DNA of 49,241 bases, from contig WBTZ01000018.1 in NCBI GenBank assembly GCA_009026175.1, positions 1-49,241 of the forward strand. Direction: 5' to 3'. Origin of the DNA: Zoogloea sp. GTDB lineage: Bacteria > Pseudomonadota > Gammaproteobacteria > Burkholderiales > Rhodocyclaceae. The notes below the pieces were generated by a model that saw only the letters and a list, made by a program, of their open reading frames with translations, was not told where the DNA came from and searched no databases. The translations under genes and the position numbers were made by a program. Positions 17,746-26,719 of this stretch are shown here, one piece after another. Each line of letters opens with the position of its first letter. Position 1 is the first letter of the stretch.

Positions 17746-17896
17746 TACAGGCTAGCTCTTTCGGGGTTTGCCCCGATTGACGCCCAATAATACGCGCCGC
17801 GCCGTGGAGGCCCAAAGACGCGATTGCCCAGCCGGCAGGACTCCCGAAGCCGGCAACATGAAACAACGCATCCGTAACGTCCTGGAGAATCGTCAG

Positions 17897-19753
17897 ATGT
17901 CTCAAAGCATTGCCGACGCCGCCATCGCAGCCGCGCCCGAATACGTCAAGAATCAGAAGCTGAAGCAGTGGGTCGCGGAGATCGCCGCCCTCACCGAGCC
18001 CGACCGTGTCGTCTGGTGCGACGGCTCCCAGGAGGAGTACGACCGCCTGTGCGCCGAGATGGTGGAAGCCGGCATGCTGATCAAGCTGAACCCGGAAAAG
18101 CGCAAGAACTCCTACCTCGCCTGCTCCGACCCCTCCGATGTGGCGCGCGTCGAAGACCGCACCTACATCTGCTCGGCCAACAAGGACGACGCCGGCCCCA
18201 CCAACAACTGGGAAGACCCGGCCAAGATGCGCAAGACCCTGAACGAACTGTTCAAGGGCTGCATGCACGGCCGCACCATGTACGTGATCCCGTTCTCCAT
18301 GGGTCCGCTCGGCTCCCCCATCGCCCACATCGGCGTGGAGATCTCCGACAGCCCCTACGTGGTCACCAACATGCGCACCATGACCCGCATGGGCAAGGCC
18401 GTGTATGACGTGCTGGGTGCCGACGGCGAGTTCGTGCCCTGCGTGCACACCGTGGGCGCCCCCCTCGGCCATGGCGAGAAGGACTCCGCCTGGCCCTGCA
18501 ACCCCACCACCAAGTACATCGTTCACTACCCCGAAACCCGCGAGATCTGGTCCTACGGCTCCGGCTACGGCGGCAACGCCCTGCTCGGCAAGAAGTGTTT
18601 CGCCCTGCGCATCGCCTCCAACATGGCCCGCGACGAAGGCTGGCTGGCCGAACACATGCTGATCCTCGGCGTGGAAAGCCCCACCGGCGAAAAGACCTAC
18701 GTCGCCGCCGCCTTCCCGTCCGCCTGCGGCAAGACCAACTTCGCCATGCTGATCCCGCCCAAGTCCTTCGACGGCTGGAAGATCTCCACCGTCGGTGACG
18801 ACATCGCCTGGATCAAGCCCCGCAAGGACGCCGACGGCACCACCCGCTTCTACGCGATCAACCCGGAAGCCGGCTTCTTCGGCGTCGCCCCCGGCACCTC
18901 CGAGAAGACCAACTACAACGCCCTGGCCACCCTCAAGGAAAACATCATCTTCACCAACGTCGCCCTGACCGACGACGGTGACGTGTGGTGGGAAGGCATG
19001 ACCAAGGAAGCCCCGGCCCACCTGATCGACTGGCAGGGCAAGGACTGGACCCCGGAGCTCGCCAAGGAGACCGGCCGCAAGGCTGCGCACCCGAACTCCC
19101 GCTTCACCGCCCCGGCCAGCCAGTGCCCGTCCATCGACCCGAAGTGGGAAGACCCGGCCGGCGTCCCCATCTCCGCCTTCATCTTCGGCGGCCGCCGCGC
19201 CACCACCGTGCCGCTGGTGTACCAGGCCTTCAACTGGAACTTCGGCGTCTACATGGCTGCCACCCTCGGCTCCGAAACCACCGCTGCCGCCTTTGGCGCC
19301 CAGGGCGTGGTGCGCCGCGACCCGTTCGCCATGCTGCCCTTCTGCGGCTACCACATGGGCGACTACTTCAACCACTGGCTGAAGATGGGCCACACCGTCG
19401 ACCAGGCCCCGGGCATCTTCTGCGTCAACTGGTTCCGCATGAACGAGAAGGGTGAGTTCATGTGGCCCGGCTTCGGCGAGAACATGCGCGTCCTGAAGTG
19501 GGTGGTGGACCGCGTCCGCGGCCGTGTCCATGCCACCGAGAACGCCCTCGGCTGGATGCCCCAGTACGAGGACATCGACTGGACCGGCTCCGACGTCACC
19601 AAGGAAGAATTCGACGCCCTCATCAAGATCGACGCCGAAGCCTGGAAGACCGAGCTGGCGGGCCACAAGGAGTGGTTCGACAAGCTCCAGGACCGCCTGC
19701 CCAAGCAGTTCATGCTCAAGCGCGAACTGTTCGAGCTGTCCCTGTCGGTGTAA
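17897..19753 (+). CDS. pckG: Phosphoenolpyruvate carboxykinase (GTP)
   Basis: This 618-residue GTP-dependent PEPCK converts oxaloacetate to phosphoenolpyruvate, the first committed step of gluconeogenesis. It carries the PEPCK-GTP signature [13 protein letters not shown], the [10 protein letters not shown] metal/substrate loop, the FGGRR segment and an [15 protein letters not shown] stretch. The start at 17897 has a GGAG Shine-Dalgarno nine bases upstream and gives the usual family length; an in-frame ATG at 17858 lacks one. It is divergent from maeB, so both exits from C4 acids to C3 acids sit at one locus. That suits growth on organic acids and aromatics. A terminator follows. Confidence 0.96.
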   Translation: MSQSIADAAIAAAPEYVKNQKLKQWVAEIAALTEPDRVVWCDGSQEEYDRLCAEMVEAGMLIKLNPEKRKNSYLACSDPSDVARVEDRTYICSANKDDAGPTNNWEDPAKMRKTLNELFKGCMHGRTMYVIPFSMGPLGSPIAHIGVEISDSPYVVTNMRTMTRMGKAVYDVLGADGEFVPCVHTVGAPLGHGEKDSAWPCNPTTKYIVHYPETREIWSYGSGYGGNALLGKKCFALRIASNMARDEGWLAEHMLILGVESPTGEKTYVAAAFPSACGKTNFAMLIPPKSFDGWKISTVGDDIAWIKPRKDADGTTRFYAINPEAGFFGVAPGTSEKTNYNALATLKENIIFTNVALTDDGDVWWEGMTKEAPAHLIDWQGKDWTPELAKETGRKAAHPNSRFTAPASQCPSIDPKWEDPAGVPISAFIFGGRRATTVPLVYQAFNWNFGVYMAATLGSETTAAAFGAQGVVRRDPFAMLPFCGYHMGDYFNHWLKMGHTVDQAPGIFCVNWFRMNEKGEFMWPGFGENMRVLKWVVDRVRGRVHATENALGWMPQYEDIDWTGSDVTKEEFDALIKIDAEAWKTELAGHKEWFDKLQDRLPKQFMLKRELFELSLSV

Positions 19754-19788
19754 TTTCGCAGCAGCCGCCGGCTGCTCCGGAACCCCAG

Positions 19789-19814
19789 AAAGCGCCGAGC
19801 AATCGGCGCTTTTT
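19789..19814 (+). terminator. Rho-independent terminator after pckG
   Basis: The stem AAAGCGCCGA / TCGGCGCTTT with a GCAA tetraloop is followed by further T residues. It separates pckG from the aminotransferase gene. Confidence 0.92.
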
Positions 19815-19838
19815 GCTTTTGAATTGACGAGGCCCACC

Positions 19839-21002
19839 ATGACCCGCATCGCCCGCCGCATGGCCGACATCCAGCCCTTCCACGTGATGGAGATCCTCAA
19901 GCGTGCCCACGAACTGGCCGCAGCGGGGCGCGACATCATCCACCTGGAAGTGGGCGAGCCCGACTTCCCGACGCCGCAGCCCATGGTGGACGCCGCCCGG
20001 CGCTTCCTCGAAGGCGGCCACGTCCATTACACCCCCGCCCTGGGGCTCACCGCCCTGCGCGAAGCCATCTCCCGCTTCTACCACGACCGCTTCGGCACCG
20101 ACGTTGCCCCGGAGCGCATCATCGTCACCCCGGGCGCCTCCGGCGGCCTCATGCTGGCCCTCGGCGTGCTCACCGACCCGGGCGACGAATGGCTGCTGCC
20201 CGACCCCGGCTACCCCTCCAACCGCCACCTGGTGCGCAGCTTCGAGGGCCGTCCGGTGCCCCTGCCGGTGGATGCCACCACCCGCTTCCAGCCCACGCCC
20301 GCCCACCTGGCGCAGGCCTGGACGCCCCGCACCCGCGGCCTGATGGTGGCCTCCCCCGCCAACCCCACCGGCACCCTGCTCGAACTCGACGAGATCGAAG
20401 CCCTGCAGCAGGCCGTGACCGCCCGTGGCGGGGTACTGATCGTGGACGAGATCTACCAAGGCCTGTGCTACGGCGTGGAAGCCCGCACCGCCCTCAGCCG
20501 CCTGGACGACGTCTTCGTGGTGAACAGCTTCAGCAAGTACTTCGGCATGACCGGCTGGCGCCTGGGCTGGATGGTCGTCCCCGAGGCCTATGTGCGGGAC
20601 ATCGAGAAGCTCGCCCAGCACTTCTTCATCTCCCCCTCCACCCCGGCCCAGCACGCCGCCCTGGCCGCCTTCCAGCCCACCACCCTGGAGATCCTCGAAG
20701 CCCGCCGCCACGCCTTCGCCGAGCGCCGCAACGCCCTGCTGCCCGCCCTGCGCAACATCGGCTTCCGCTTCGCCACCGAACCCCAGGGCGCCTTCTACCT
20801 GTACGCCGACATCAGCGACTTGGCCGACAGCAGCGAAGCCCTCGCCCGGCGCCTGATCGAAGAAGCCGGCGTCGCCACCACCCCCGGCCTCGACTTCGGC
20901 GACAACGCCCCGGAGAAGCACCTGCGCATCGCCTACACCACTGACGAAGGGCGGCTGGTGGAAGCAGCAGAAAGGATCGCCCGCGTCCTGAAACATCTGT
21001 AG
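19839..21002 (+). CDS. PLP-dependent class I/II aminotransferase
   Basis: This 387-residue fold-type I aminotransferase has the substrate-loop motif LEVGEPDFPTPQP, the GASGGLMLAL cofactor-phosphate segment, ASPANPTGTLL, DEIYQGLCY and the PLP-lysine motif SFSKYFGMTGWRLGW. This is the aspartate/alanine/aromatic transaminase subgroup; the amino-acid specificity cannot be told from sequence. The ATG at 19839 follows GACGAGG and begins the MTRIARRMADIQPFHVMEIL start typical of this group in betaproteobacteria. Its stop codon runs straight into a REP-like palindrome. Confidence 0.9.
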   Translation: MTRIARRMADIQPFHVMEILKRAHELAAAGRDIIHLEVGEPDFPTPQPMVDAARRFLEGGHVHYTPALGLTALREAISRFYHDRFGTDVAPERIIVTPGASGGLMLALGVLTDPGDEWLLPDPGYPSNRHLVRSFEGRPVPLPVDATTRFQPTPAHLAQAWTPRTRGLMVASPANPTGTLLELDEIEALQQAVTARGGVLIVDEIYQGLCYGVEARTALSRLDDVFVVNSFSKYFGMTGWRLGWMVVPEAYVRDIEKLAQHFFISPSTPAQHAALAAFQPTTLEILEARRHAFAERRNALLPALRNIGFRFATEPQGAFYLYADISDLADSSEALARRLIEEAGVATTPGLDFGDNAPEKHLRIAYTTDEGRLVEAAERIARVLKHL

Positions 21003-21068
21003 GGGCGGCTAGAGCCGCCCGGGAATTGGCGGCGGACCCGGAGTCCGCAGGCGGCTGAAGCCCCCCCC
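21001..21068. repeat. REP-like extragenic palindromic unit, copy 1
   Basis: Nested inverted repeats occur: GGGCGGCTAGAGCCGCCC (21003-21020), CGGAC / GTCCG (21033-21047) and GGCGGCTGAAGCC (21050-21062). The same arrangement, including the string GGCGGCTGAAGCC, recurs at 49165-49230. It lies directly after a stop codon, the usual position of bacterial REP elements. Confidence 0.6.
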
Positions 21069-21081
21069 AGAATCAACACAA

Positions 21082-21114
21082 AAAAACCCGCGCTGCTCTC
21101 GCAGGCGGGTTTTT
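21082..21114. terminator. Bidirectional terminator between the aminotransferase and transglycosylase genes
   Basis: AAAAACCCGC and GCGGGTTTTT form the outer stem, with CTGC / GCAG and a TCTC loop inside. A and T runs flank both sides, and the two neighbouring genes converge on it. Confidence 0.85.
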
Positions 21115-21139
21115 CTCTTCCCTCGGCAGGTCGCGCGTG

Positions 21140-21847
21140 TCAGGCGCCGACGAACCGACCTCCACTCCTGGCAGCCTGGGCCAGCGCAGCCTTCACGGCC
21201 ATCACCTTGCTGGCATACGGCGCCGCCGGGTCGCTCGACCCGCTGTACTGCTGCAAGGCCCGTTCGACGGAGCCGGTGCTCTGGATGTACTCCTTGAGCA
21301 CCAGCGCACCCACGCGGATATTGGTATCCGGATCGAACATGGCGCTGCGGTCCGACTTGACATCCACCTTGTCCGGATGCCACTTGGGGATGACCTGCAT
21401 CAGGCCCTGAGCGCCCATGGGGCTTTCTGCAAAGGGATTGAAGCGGGACTCGATCGCCATCACGGCCACCAGCAGCAGGGGATCCACGCCCACGCTGCGG
21501 CCGGTCTGCTGGGCCGAGGCGATCAGCGGCTCGACGGCCACTGCAGACACCTGATAACGCTTGGCGATGTACATCTTGACGCGCTGCAGATCCGGACTCA
21601 GCTTGGCAGACGCGGAGGAAGCCTCCACCACCTGCATCAGCTCCGGCTCGACCTCGTCGACTGCGGCAACCGCAGCCGACTCGCCGGTAAAGCTGCCCAG
21701 CGAGAGGCCTTGCACGCCGTGGTTGGCAATACGGGAAGCCACGAACAAAGTAACAATGAGACCCGCGACCAGCAAACCGCCGTGGGCGAAGTGAAGCATG
21801 AATGAAGCCGCGTGACGTGCGTACTTCGCGATACGAGTTGCGAACAT
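21140..21847 (-). CDS. Membrane-anchored lytic transglycosylase (SLT domain)
   Basis: This 235-residue protein has an N-terminal membrane anchor (GGLLVAGLIVTLFVASRIA, about residues 23-41) and a C-terminal SLT lysozyme-like domain. The catalytic Glu is in AIESRFNPFAES; GAQGLMQVIPKWHP and the late LQQYSG/PYASKV pieces complete the family 1 pattern. It cleaves peptidoglycan glycan strands to anhydromuropeptides, which AmpD (27936-28574) would later process. The ATG at 21847 was chosen because AAGGAG lies seven bases upstream; the frame is open further, to 21919, without such support. Confidence 0.9.
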   Translation of the reverse strand: MFATRIAKYARHAASFMLHFAHGGLLVAGLIVTLFVASRIANHGVQGLSLGSFTGESAAVAAVDEVEPELMQVVEASSASAKLSPDLQRVKMYIAKRYQVSAVAVEPLIASAQQTGRSVGVDPLLLVAVMAIESRFNPFAESPMGAQGLMQVIPKWHPDKVDVKSDRSAMFDPDTNIRVGALVLKEYIQSTGSVERALQQYSGSSDPAAPYASKVMAVKAALAQAARSGGRFVGA

Positions 21848-22380
21848 GGGCTCTCCTTTCTGTGGCCACGGCCCTCGAACGCGAACGAACACTCTCCTCA
21901 AGAAAGGAGGCTGGAGCACTCGTCTATTTCACCCGAAGGCCCTCGAAACGCGAGGGCCGGGTTCCACTCATCAGCCTGAAAAACGGCCGAAGGCATTCGA
22001 AAACCAGGTCGCCAGGGGTTGATCCAAACACGCTGACGCAACCAGACAGCGTGCCAAAAATGCATCGAAACCAGACCTTGATTCGGTCAGTAGCCGGAAG
22101 GGAAGAGGCCCGGCCATGCGACGGCTTCGATACGGAAATGTAACAATATTTCTGCGTGCTGCACTGCACACGGGACGCATTGTATTGATTCGATTCAATT
22201 TTGTCAAATCCGGGGGACGACGACCTGACAGGGACATAGGCTTATGGCATTATTTGAAGCTCACCACTGAGAGGGGTGCCCCCCAAAATCGTCCGGCGCA
22301 GCGAGCCTTTCCGGCCACTTCCCCAGACTCCTCCCGTCCCGGATAATCCAGCCTCGCTCCGACCTCACACACCATCAGAA
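21848..22380. other. Long intergenic region between transglycosylase and glycosyltransferase genes
   Basis: About 530 bases hold no convincing gene. A GGCCCTCG / CGAGGGCC hairpin with an AAACG loop is at about 21942-21962. An AT-richer stretch (22135-22260) contains TTGATTCGATTCAA (22185-22198), an FNR/CRP-like near-palindrome, and probably the promoter of the downstream glycan locus. No tRNA or known small RNA was recognised. Confidence 0.5.
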
Positions 22381-23571
22381 ATGACTCAGTCTGCCAGCAC
22401 GGCCTCCATCCAAAACTGCGAACTCAGCATTCTGATGCCCTGCCTCAACGAGGCGGCCACCCTCGCCACCTGCATCGAAAAAGCGAAGGCCAGTGCAAGC
22501 AGGATCGGCGTGAGCTTCGAAATCCTGGTCGCAGACAATGGCTCCACTGACGGCTCCCTGCAGATCGCCACGGCAGCCGGAGCCCGTGTTCTTCATGTTT
22601 CCGAGCGGGGCTATGGCTCAGCCCTGCGGGCAGGCATTGAGGGTGCGCGAGGGCGTTACATCATCATGGCGGACGCGGATGACAGCTACGCCTTCGACGT
22701 CCTCGAGCCGTTTTACAGCGCGCTTGAATCAGGCCATGACTTGGTGATGGGCAACCGCTTCCGGGGAGGCATCGCCCCCGGCGCCATGCCCCCACTGCAC
22801 CGTTATCTCGGCAATCCGGTCCTCAGTTTCATCGGGCGGCTCTTCTTCCGCATCAAAGTCCGGGACTTCCACTGCGGGATGCGCGGCTTCCGCACAGACG
22901 CCATTCGCTCCCTGAAGCTACAAACATCGGGCATGGAGTTCGCCACCGAGATGGTCATCAAAGCTGCCATGGCCCGGCTCGACATCCACGAGATCCCAAC
23001 CACCCTCAAACCTGACGGCCGTAACCGCCCTCCCCACCTGAGGAGTTGGCGCGACGGGTGGCGCCATCTTCGCTTCATGCTGCTTTTCTCGCCACGCTGG
23101 CTGTTCCTGTATCCGGGCCTCGTCTTGTTCATCCTCGGGACGCTCGGCAGTCTCTGGCTGATCCCGGAGATGCGGGTCGTAAAGGGTATCGGCTTCGACA
23201 TCCACACCCTTCTCTACACGGCCGCGGCCAGTGTCGTAGGGATGCAGATGATGTTGTTCGGCATCCTTGCCCGAACCACCGGCAGCGCCCTTGGCCTGCT
23301 GCCCCATTCGCGCCTGACCGAATGGCTCACCAGACACTTCCGCCTGGAGCTTGGACTCCTGGCCGGCGGTGCTCTCATCCTGGTGGCGCTGGCTCTGGCG
23401 CTCCAGACCTTGCTAGGCTGGGAAATCGGCGGCTTCTCCGCGCTCGATCCCCGCGCCACCATGCGCCACGCCATCCCGGCCGCAGGCCTTGGCATCATGG
23501 GCATGGAACTGGTGGTCGCAAGTTTTTGGATCACGTTCCTGCAATTCACCCCCACCCCACGAGCACACTGA
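22381..23571 (+). CDS. GT2-family glycosyltransferase with C-terminal membrane helices
   Basis: This 396-residue protein resembles dolichol-phosphate-glucose/mannose synthases. It has a GT-A N-terminal domain (LSILMPCLNEAATL, VADNGSTDGS, and the DxD region MADADDSYAFD) and a segment DFHCGMRGFRTDA. About four hydrophobic helices fill the last 170 residues. Such enzymes move a sugar from a nucleotide donor to polyprenyl phosphate, feeding GtrA flippases and GT-C enzymes; both partner types follow in this locus. The longer frame to 22276 lacks a ribosome site; ATG 22381 starts shortly before the conserved domain and was preferred. Confidence 0.85.
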   Translation: MTQSASTASIQNCELSILMPCLNEAATLATCIEKAKASASRIGVSFEILVADNGSTDGSLQIATAAGARVLHVSERGYGSALRAGIEGARGRYIIMADADDSYAFDVLEPFYSALESGHDLVMGNRFRGGIAPGAMPPLHRYLGNPVLSFIGRLFFRIKVRDFHCGMRGFRTDAIRSLKLQTSGMEFATEMVIKAAMARLDIHEIPTTLKPDGRNRPPHLRSWRDGWRHLRFMLLFSPRWLFLYPGLVLFILGTLGSLWLIPEMRVVKGIGFDIHTLLYTAAASVVGMQMMLFGILARTTGSALGLLPHSRLTEWLTRHFRLELGLLAGGALILVALALALQTLLGWEIGGFSALDPRATMRHAIPAAGLGIMGMELVVASFWITFLQFTPTPRAH

Positions 23572-23581
23572 ACGCCTGCCA

Positions 23582-25570
23582 ATGCGGATGACGCCCTCCC
23601 ACCCCAGCTGGCGCTTCCATGCTACGTGCTGCCTTTGCTACACCCTCGCATGCCTTGCCTGGAACTACTGGGCAGGGCGTGACCAAAGCTGGGACCAGTT
23701 AAACTATCATCTATACGTCGCTCTGGCCTGGTGGCAGAACCGCCTCCCAGACGAACTCTTTGCGGCGAGCGCTCAGGGCTATCTGAATCCCCTCCCCCAC
23801 CTGCCGTTCTTTGCTGCCTGGTCCACTGGCTGGCATAGCCTCGCGATCGCATCGCTGATGGCGGTGCTCCACAGCATCAATCTCTGGCTGCTTCATTTCA
23901 TCGGCCTGCAATTGATTCCGGGGCAAGACCGACTGCAACGGCTGATGCTGGTTGGCGGAGTCCTGCTTGGCGGTCTCACTCCCGCATTCCTGATCGAGGT
24001 GGGCGGGAGCCTGACGGACGTCGTCGTCAGCATCCCGGCTCTTGCATCCCTGCTGTGTCTTGGCATCTGGCTGAAGGGACGGGACTCTGCGCAAGTACCT
24101 TACGCGCATCCCTGGACCTACCTCCACCTGTCTGGACTCCTTGCCGGCCTATCCATGGGGCTCAAGCCCTCCGGGCTGGTCTTCGCCGCAGCCATGGCGC
24201 TGGCGGGCATTCTCCTGGCGGGCAGGCGCCACGCCTGGGGCTGTGCATGGCGCTCCATAGTCAGCGGGCTAGCCGGCTTTCTTCTAGGCGGCGGCACCCA
24301 CGCCTGGATGCTCTGGAAGCACTTCGGAAACCCCGTGTTCCCGCTTTTCAATGCCACATTCCGATCCCCCTGGTTTCCTCCGGTAAACTTGGTGGCTGAC
24401 CGTTTCCGGCCAGCCTCACTGATGGATGCCTTGCGCTACCCTTTGGATCTGGTTTCAGCCACGGCCAAGGTCGGATTTGAAGGGATCGCCTCGGATGTAC
24501 GCCCCATTGCCTTGATAGGACTACTTCTCGGCGCAGTGGCTGTCACCATATGGCGCACTTGGCGCCACCAGCAAACTGATGCAAGGCAACATCCCATCAC
24601 ATGGCTACCGGCACTCACGTTAATCGCCTTCACCCCGGCCTGGCTGTACACAAGCGGCAACACGCGTTACGCACTTCCGGCACTGATGGTCATCGGCCCA
24701 CTCATCGGTCAGTGCGCGCACTACCTCTCTCGCCGCGCCCCTCTCATCCCGATGCTGGCCCTAGGACTTATCCTGAGCGCTCAGTCGGCTACCACCTTCA
24801 CACTGAATACAACTCGACTGGACGCGAAAAGCTGGAGCCCCAAGTGGTTTGATCTAGAGCTTCCTGCAATACTCCGGCAGCAACCCGCCTACTATCTATC
24901 CCTCCAGACACAGCCATACGCCTTTCTCGCAACGGCACTCCCCAGGGAGTCCCGCATGACTAACCTCGTGGGTCAAAACACCTTGGACCCGGCTGGCCTT
25001 CTGTGGCAACAGGTGCAGCAGGAGAAGGCATACAGGAAGCTCTCATGGCGTTCCCTGTATGCAGTACCAATGATCATCAACCAGGGAGGTGTTCCCTTAA
25101 GTGCGATCGACGCACAGGACTCTCTACTTTCCGAGTACGGTTTGAAGTCAGACCGAAAGGATTGCACCTGGATCGTCATCGACGGATCTACCGCCCCTCC
25201 ACTGACATGGACGACCCCCGCCCCGGGCGATCAGTACGTCAGTGAACCTGAACGTGCTGTCGTACTGAGCTGCCCCCTTGAATCTGCAGCACCGTTGGAC
25301 TCGGCCGAGGCGGAACGCCGAAACTCCATAGACGCGAGAATGGATCAGTGGGAGAAAAACTGCCCAAGGCTCTTCCAGCCGGCATACAGTTCCAGCGTTC
25401 AACACGAAACGGAACGCCGACGGAACTACATCGGTTCAGAAACCATCCTGAGTGAATCAGGCGGCAAGCTGTTCGCCCGTACGTTCTCAGGCAATCCTCT
25501 GATCCCCCTGGAAAACAAACAAGGCCACCGTCTGCTCAAAGGCTGCCCGGAACAACTTCGCGCCAACTAA
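23582..25570 (+). CDS. Polytopic membrane protein, GT-C-like
   Basis: No family was recognised with certainty. The 662-residue protein has a hydrophobic N-terminal two-thirds with about ten membrane helices. An acidic-aromatic first periplasmic loop (RDQSWDQLNYHLY, about residues 31-43) resembles the Asp-bearing loop of GT-C lipid-linked-sugar transferases. A hydrophilic C-terminal domain of about 200 residues is probably periplasmic. The preceding GT2 enzyme could supply its polyprenyl-phosphate sugar and GtrA could flip it. The gene starts 11 bases after the glycosyltransferase stop. The 3' half looks less GC-rich than its neighbours and uses rarer codons, which could mean acquisition. Confidence 0.65.
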   Translation: MRMTPSHPSWRFHATCCLCYTLACLAWNYWAGRDQSWDQLNYHLYVALAWWQNRLPDELFAASAQGYLNPLPHLPFFAAWSTGWHSLAIASLMAVLHSINLWLLHFIGLQLIPGQDRLQRLMLVGGVLLGGLTPAFLIEVGGSLTDVVVSIPALASLLCLGIWLKGRDSAQVPYAHPWTYLHLSGLLAGLSMGLKPSGLVFAAAMALAGILLAGRRHAWGCAWRSIVSGLAGFLLGGGTHAWMLWKHFGNPVFPLFNATFRSPWFPPVNLVADRFRPASLMDALRYPLDLVSATAKVGFEGIASDVRPIALIGLLLGAVAVTIWRTWRHQQTDARQHPITWLPALTLIAFTPAWLYTSGNTRYALPALMVIGPLIGQCAHYLSRRAPLIPMLALGLILSAQSATTFTLNTTRLDAKSWSPKWFDLELPAILRQQPAYYLSLQTQPYAFLATALPRESRMTNLVGQNTLDPAGLLWQQVQQEKAYRKLSWRSLYAVPMIINQGGVPLSAIDAQDSLLSEYGLKSDRKDCTWIVIDGSTAPPLTWTTPAPGDQYVSEPERAVVLSCPLESAAPLDSAEAERRNSIDARMDQWEKNCPRLFQPAYSSSVQHETERRRNYIGSETILSESGGKLFARTFSGNPLIPLENKQGHRLLKGCPEQLRAN

Positions 25571-25575
25571 CCCTA

Positions 25576-25962
25576 CTACCTCCGCTCCGCAAAGCTCCAA
25601 CCGCGATGAGCGAGGTAGTTGAACATCGTGAGGGCCACCGCATTGATGGCACTTGCTGCGAGGTAGTGAATCCCCAATCCGCTCACCAGAGCCGCCATCG
25701 AGAGCAAACTCAACACGAAACTGGAAAGATTGACCGAAAGATAGCGAAGGTATTCTGCAAACCATTCAGTCGAGGTCGACACGAAAGTCCATACCCTGTT
25801 CAAGAACCACCCCAGCGTGTTGGCAATAGCAATCGAGAGCAGCATGGACAGAAGATAATGCCAGCCCCAAACATCGGTCGCCAGATAGAGCACCAGCAGA
25901 TTGACCGTAAAGCACAGTCCGCCGACCATGACGAAGCGCCACCAACGCTGATCATGAATCAT
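25576..25962 (-). CDS. GtrA-family membrane protein
   Basis: This 128-residue protein has four membrane helices and the GtrA pattern: RFVMVGGLCFTVNLLVLYL at the N-terminus, NTLGWFLNRVWTF in the middle and NYLAHRGWSF at the end. GtrA proteins are proposed to flip polyprenyl-phosphate-linked glucose or related sugars. The ATG at 25962 was chosen because GGAGGGG lies five bases upstream; two further in-frame ATGs (25980, 26010) would run the gene into the divergent methyltransferase. It is antisense inside an otherwise rightward locus, only 31 bases from the methyltransferase start. Confidence 0.88.
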   Translation of the reverse strand: MIHDQRWWRFVMVGGLCFTVNLLVLYLATDVWGWHYLLSMLLSIAIANTLGWFLNRVWTFVSTSTEWFAEYLRYLSVNLSSFVLSLLSMAALVSGLGIHYLAASAINAVALTMFNYLAHRGWSFAERR

Positions 25963-25993
25963 CACCACCCCTCCAGCCATAAATGCCGAATCC

Positions 25994-26719
25994 ATGCATG
26001 TGAGACTCAACCCTCCTCTGTGGCGACACGATGCCTATACGCTCAGAAAACTGGTCGCGGCCCTGCAAAAAACCCTCAACCAGCTGATTGCACAGCGAAT
26101 CCTGACCCAGGACAGCACCGTCGTCGATCTGGGCGCAGGTGATGCCCCCTACCGCCCCCTGTTTCTTCCCCATTGTCGCCGATATCTGGCCTGCGACCTC
26201 GCCGAGGGCCCCGGAATCGACATTGTATTCAAGCCAGGACAGCCCCTCGAACTCGAGTCCGGGTCCGCCGACTGCGTCGTCTCCTTCCAGGTGCTCGAGC
26301 ACGTTTGGGACCTGGACGCCTATCTGGGTGAGTGCTTGCGGCTGCTCGCCCCGGATGGCCGCCTGATCCTGTCCACCCACGGCACTTGGCTGTACCACCC
26401 CCATCCCACCGATTACCGCCGCTGGACACCGGACGGTCTGAGGAAGGAGCTCGAGGTTCGAGGCTTCGATGTCCTCGAAATGCGTCCCGCGGTAGGCCCA
26501 CTGGCTTGCACCACCCAATTCCGGACGCTCGCTTACCATCACCTGCTGTCCCGCCTGGGCCCGCCCGGCCGCCTTGTCGCAGCAGCCCTGTGCAGCATCA
26601 TGTATGGACGAATGTGGATCGAGGACAAGTGCACCCCCATCATCCAGCATGAGACCAACTCAGCCATTTTCATGGTGACGGCACGCCCAAGATCAAGCAC
26701 CATCAGAACGCCTTCCTGA
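25994..26719 (+). CDS. Class I SAM-dependent methyltransferase
   Basis: This 241-residue methyltransferase has motif I VVDLGAGDAPYRPLF, CDLAEGPGIDIVF, the post-motif SADCVVSFQVLEHVWD and a GRLILSTHGTWLYHPHPTDYRRWT stretch. It belongs to the Methyltransf_11-like group common in surface-polysaccharide loci, where members methylate sugars or glycan ends. The stop codon shares one base with the ATG of the next glycosyltransferase (TGATG), so those two genes are coupled. No ribosome site is obvious before the ATG. The acceptor is unknown. Confidence 0.85.
   Translation: MHVRLNPPLWRHDAYTLRKLVAALQKTLNQLIAQRILTQDSTVVDLGAGDAPYRPLFLPHCRRYLACDLAEGPGIDIVFKPGQPLELESGSADCVVSFQVLEHVWDLDAYLGECLRLLAPDGRLILSTHGTWLYHPHPTDYRRWTPDGLRKELEVRGFDVLEMRPAVGPLACTTQFRTLAYHHLLSRLGPPGRLVAAALCSIMYGRMWIEDKCTPIIQHETNSAIFMVTARPRSSTIRTPS

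Noticed and set aside
17761-17776. TCGGGG / CCCCGA hairpin before pckG as a terminator or riboswitch
   Set aside because: It is short, with no T run and no further conserved structure. It is noted only as part of the leader.
17612-19984. Long open frame continuing upstream of maeB on the minus strand, over 1500 codons in all
   Set aside because: The upstream part is the antisense of pckG, has low-complexity composition and crosses the divergent promoter gap. The true maeB start at 17611 matches the family N-terminus.
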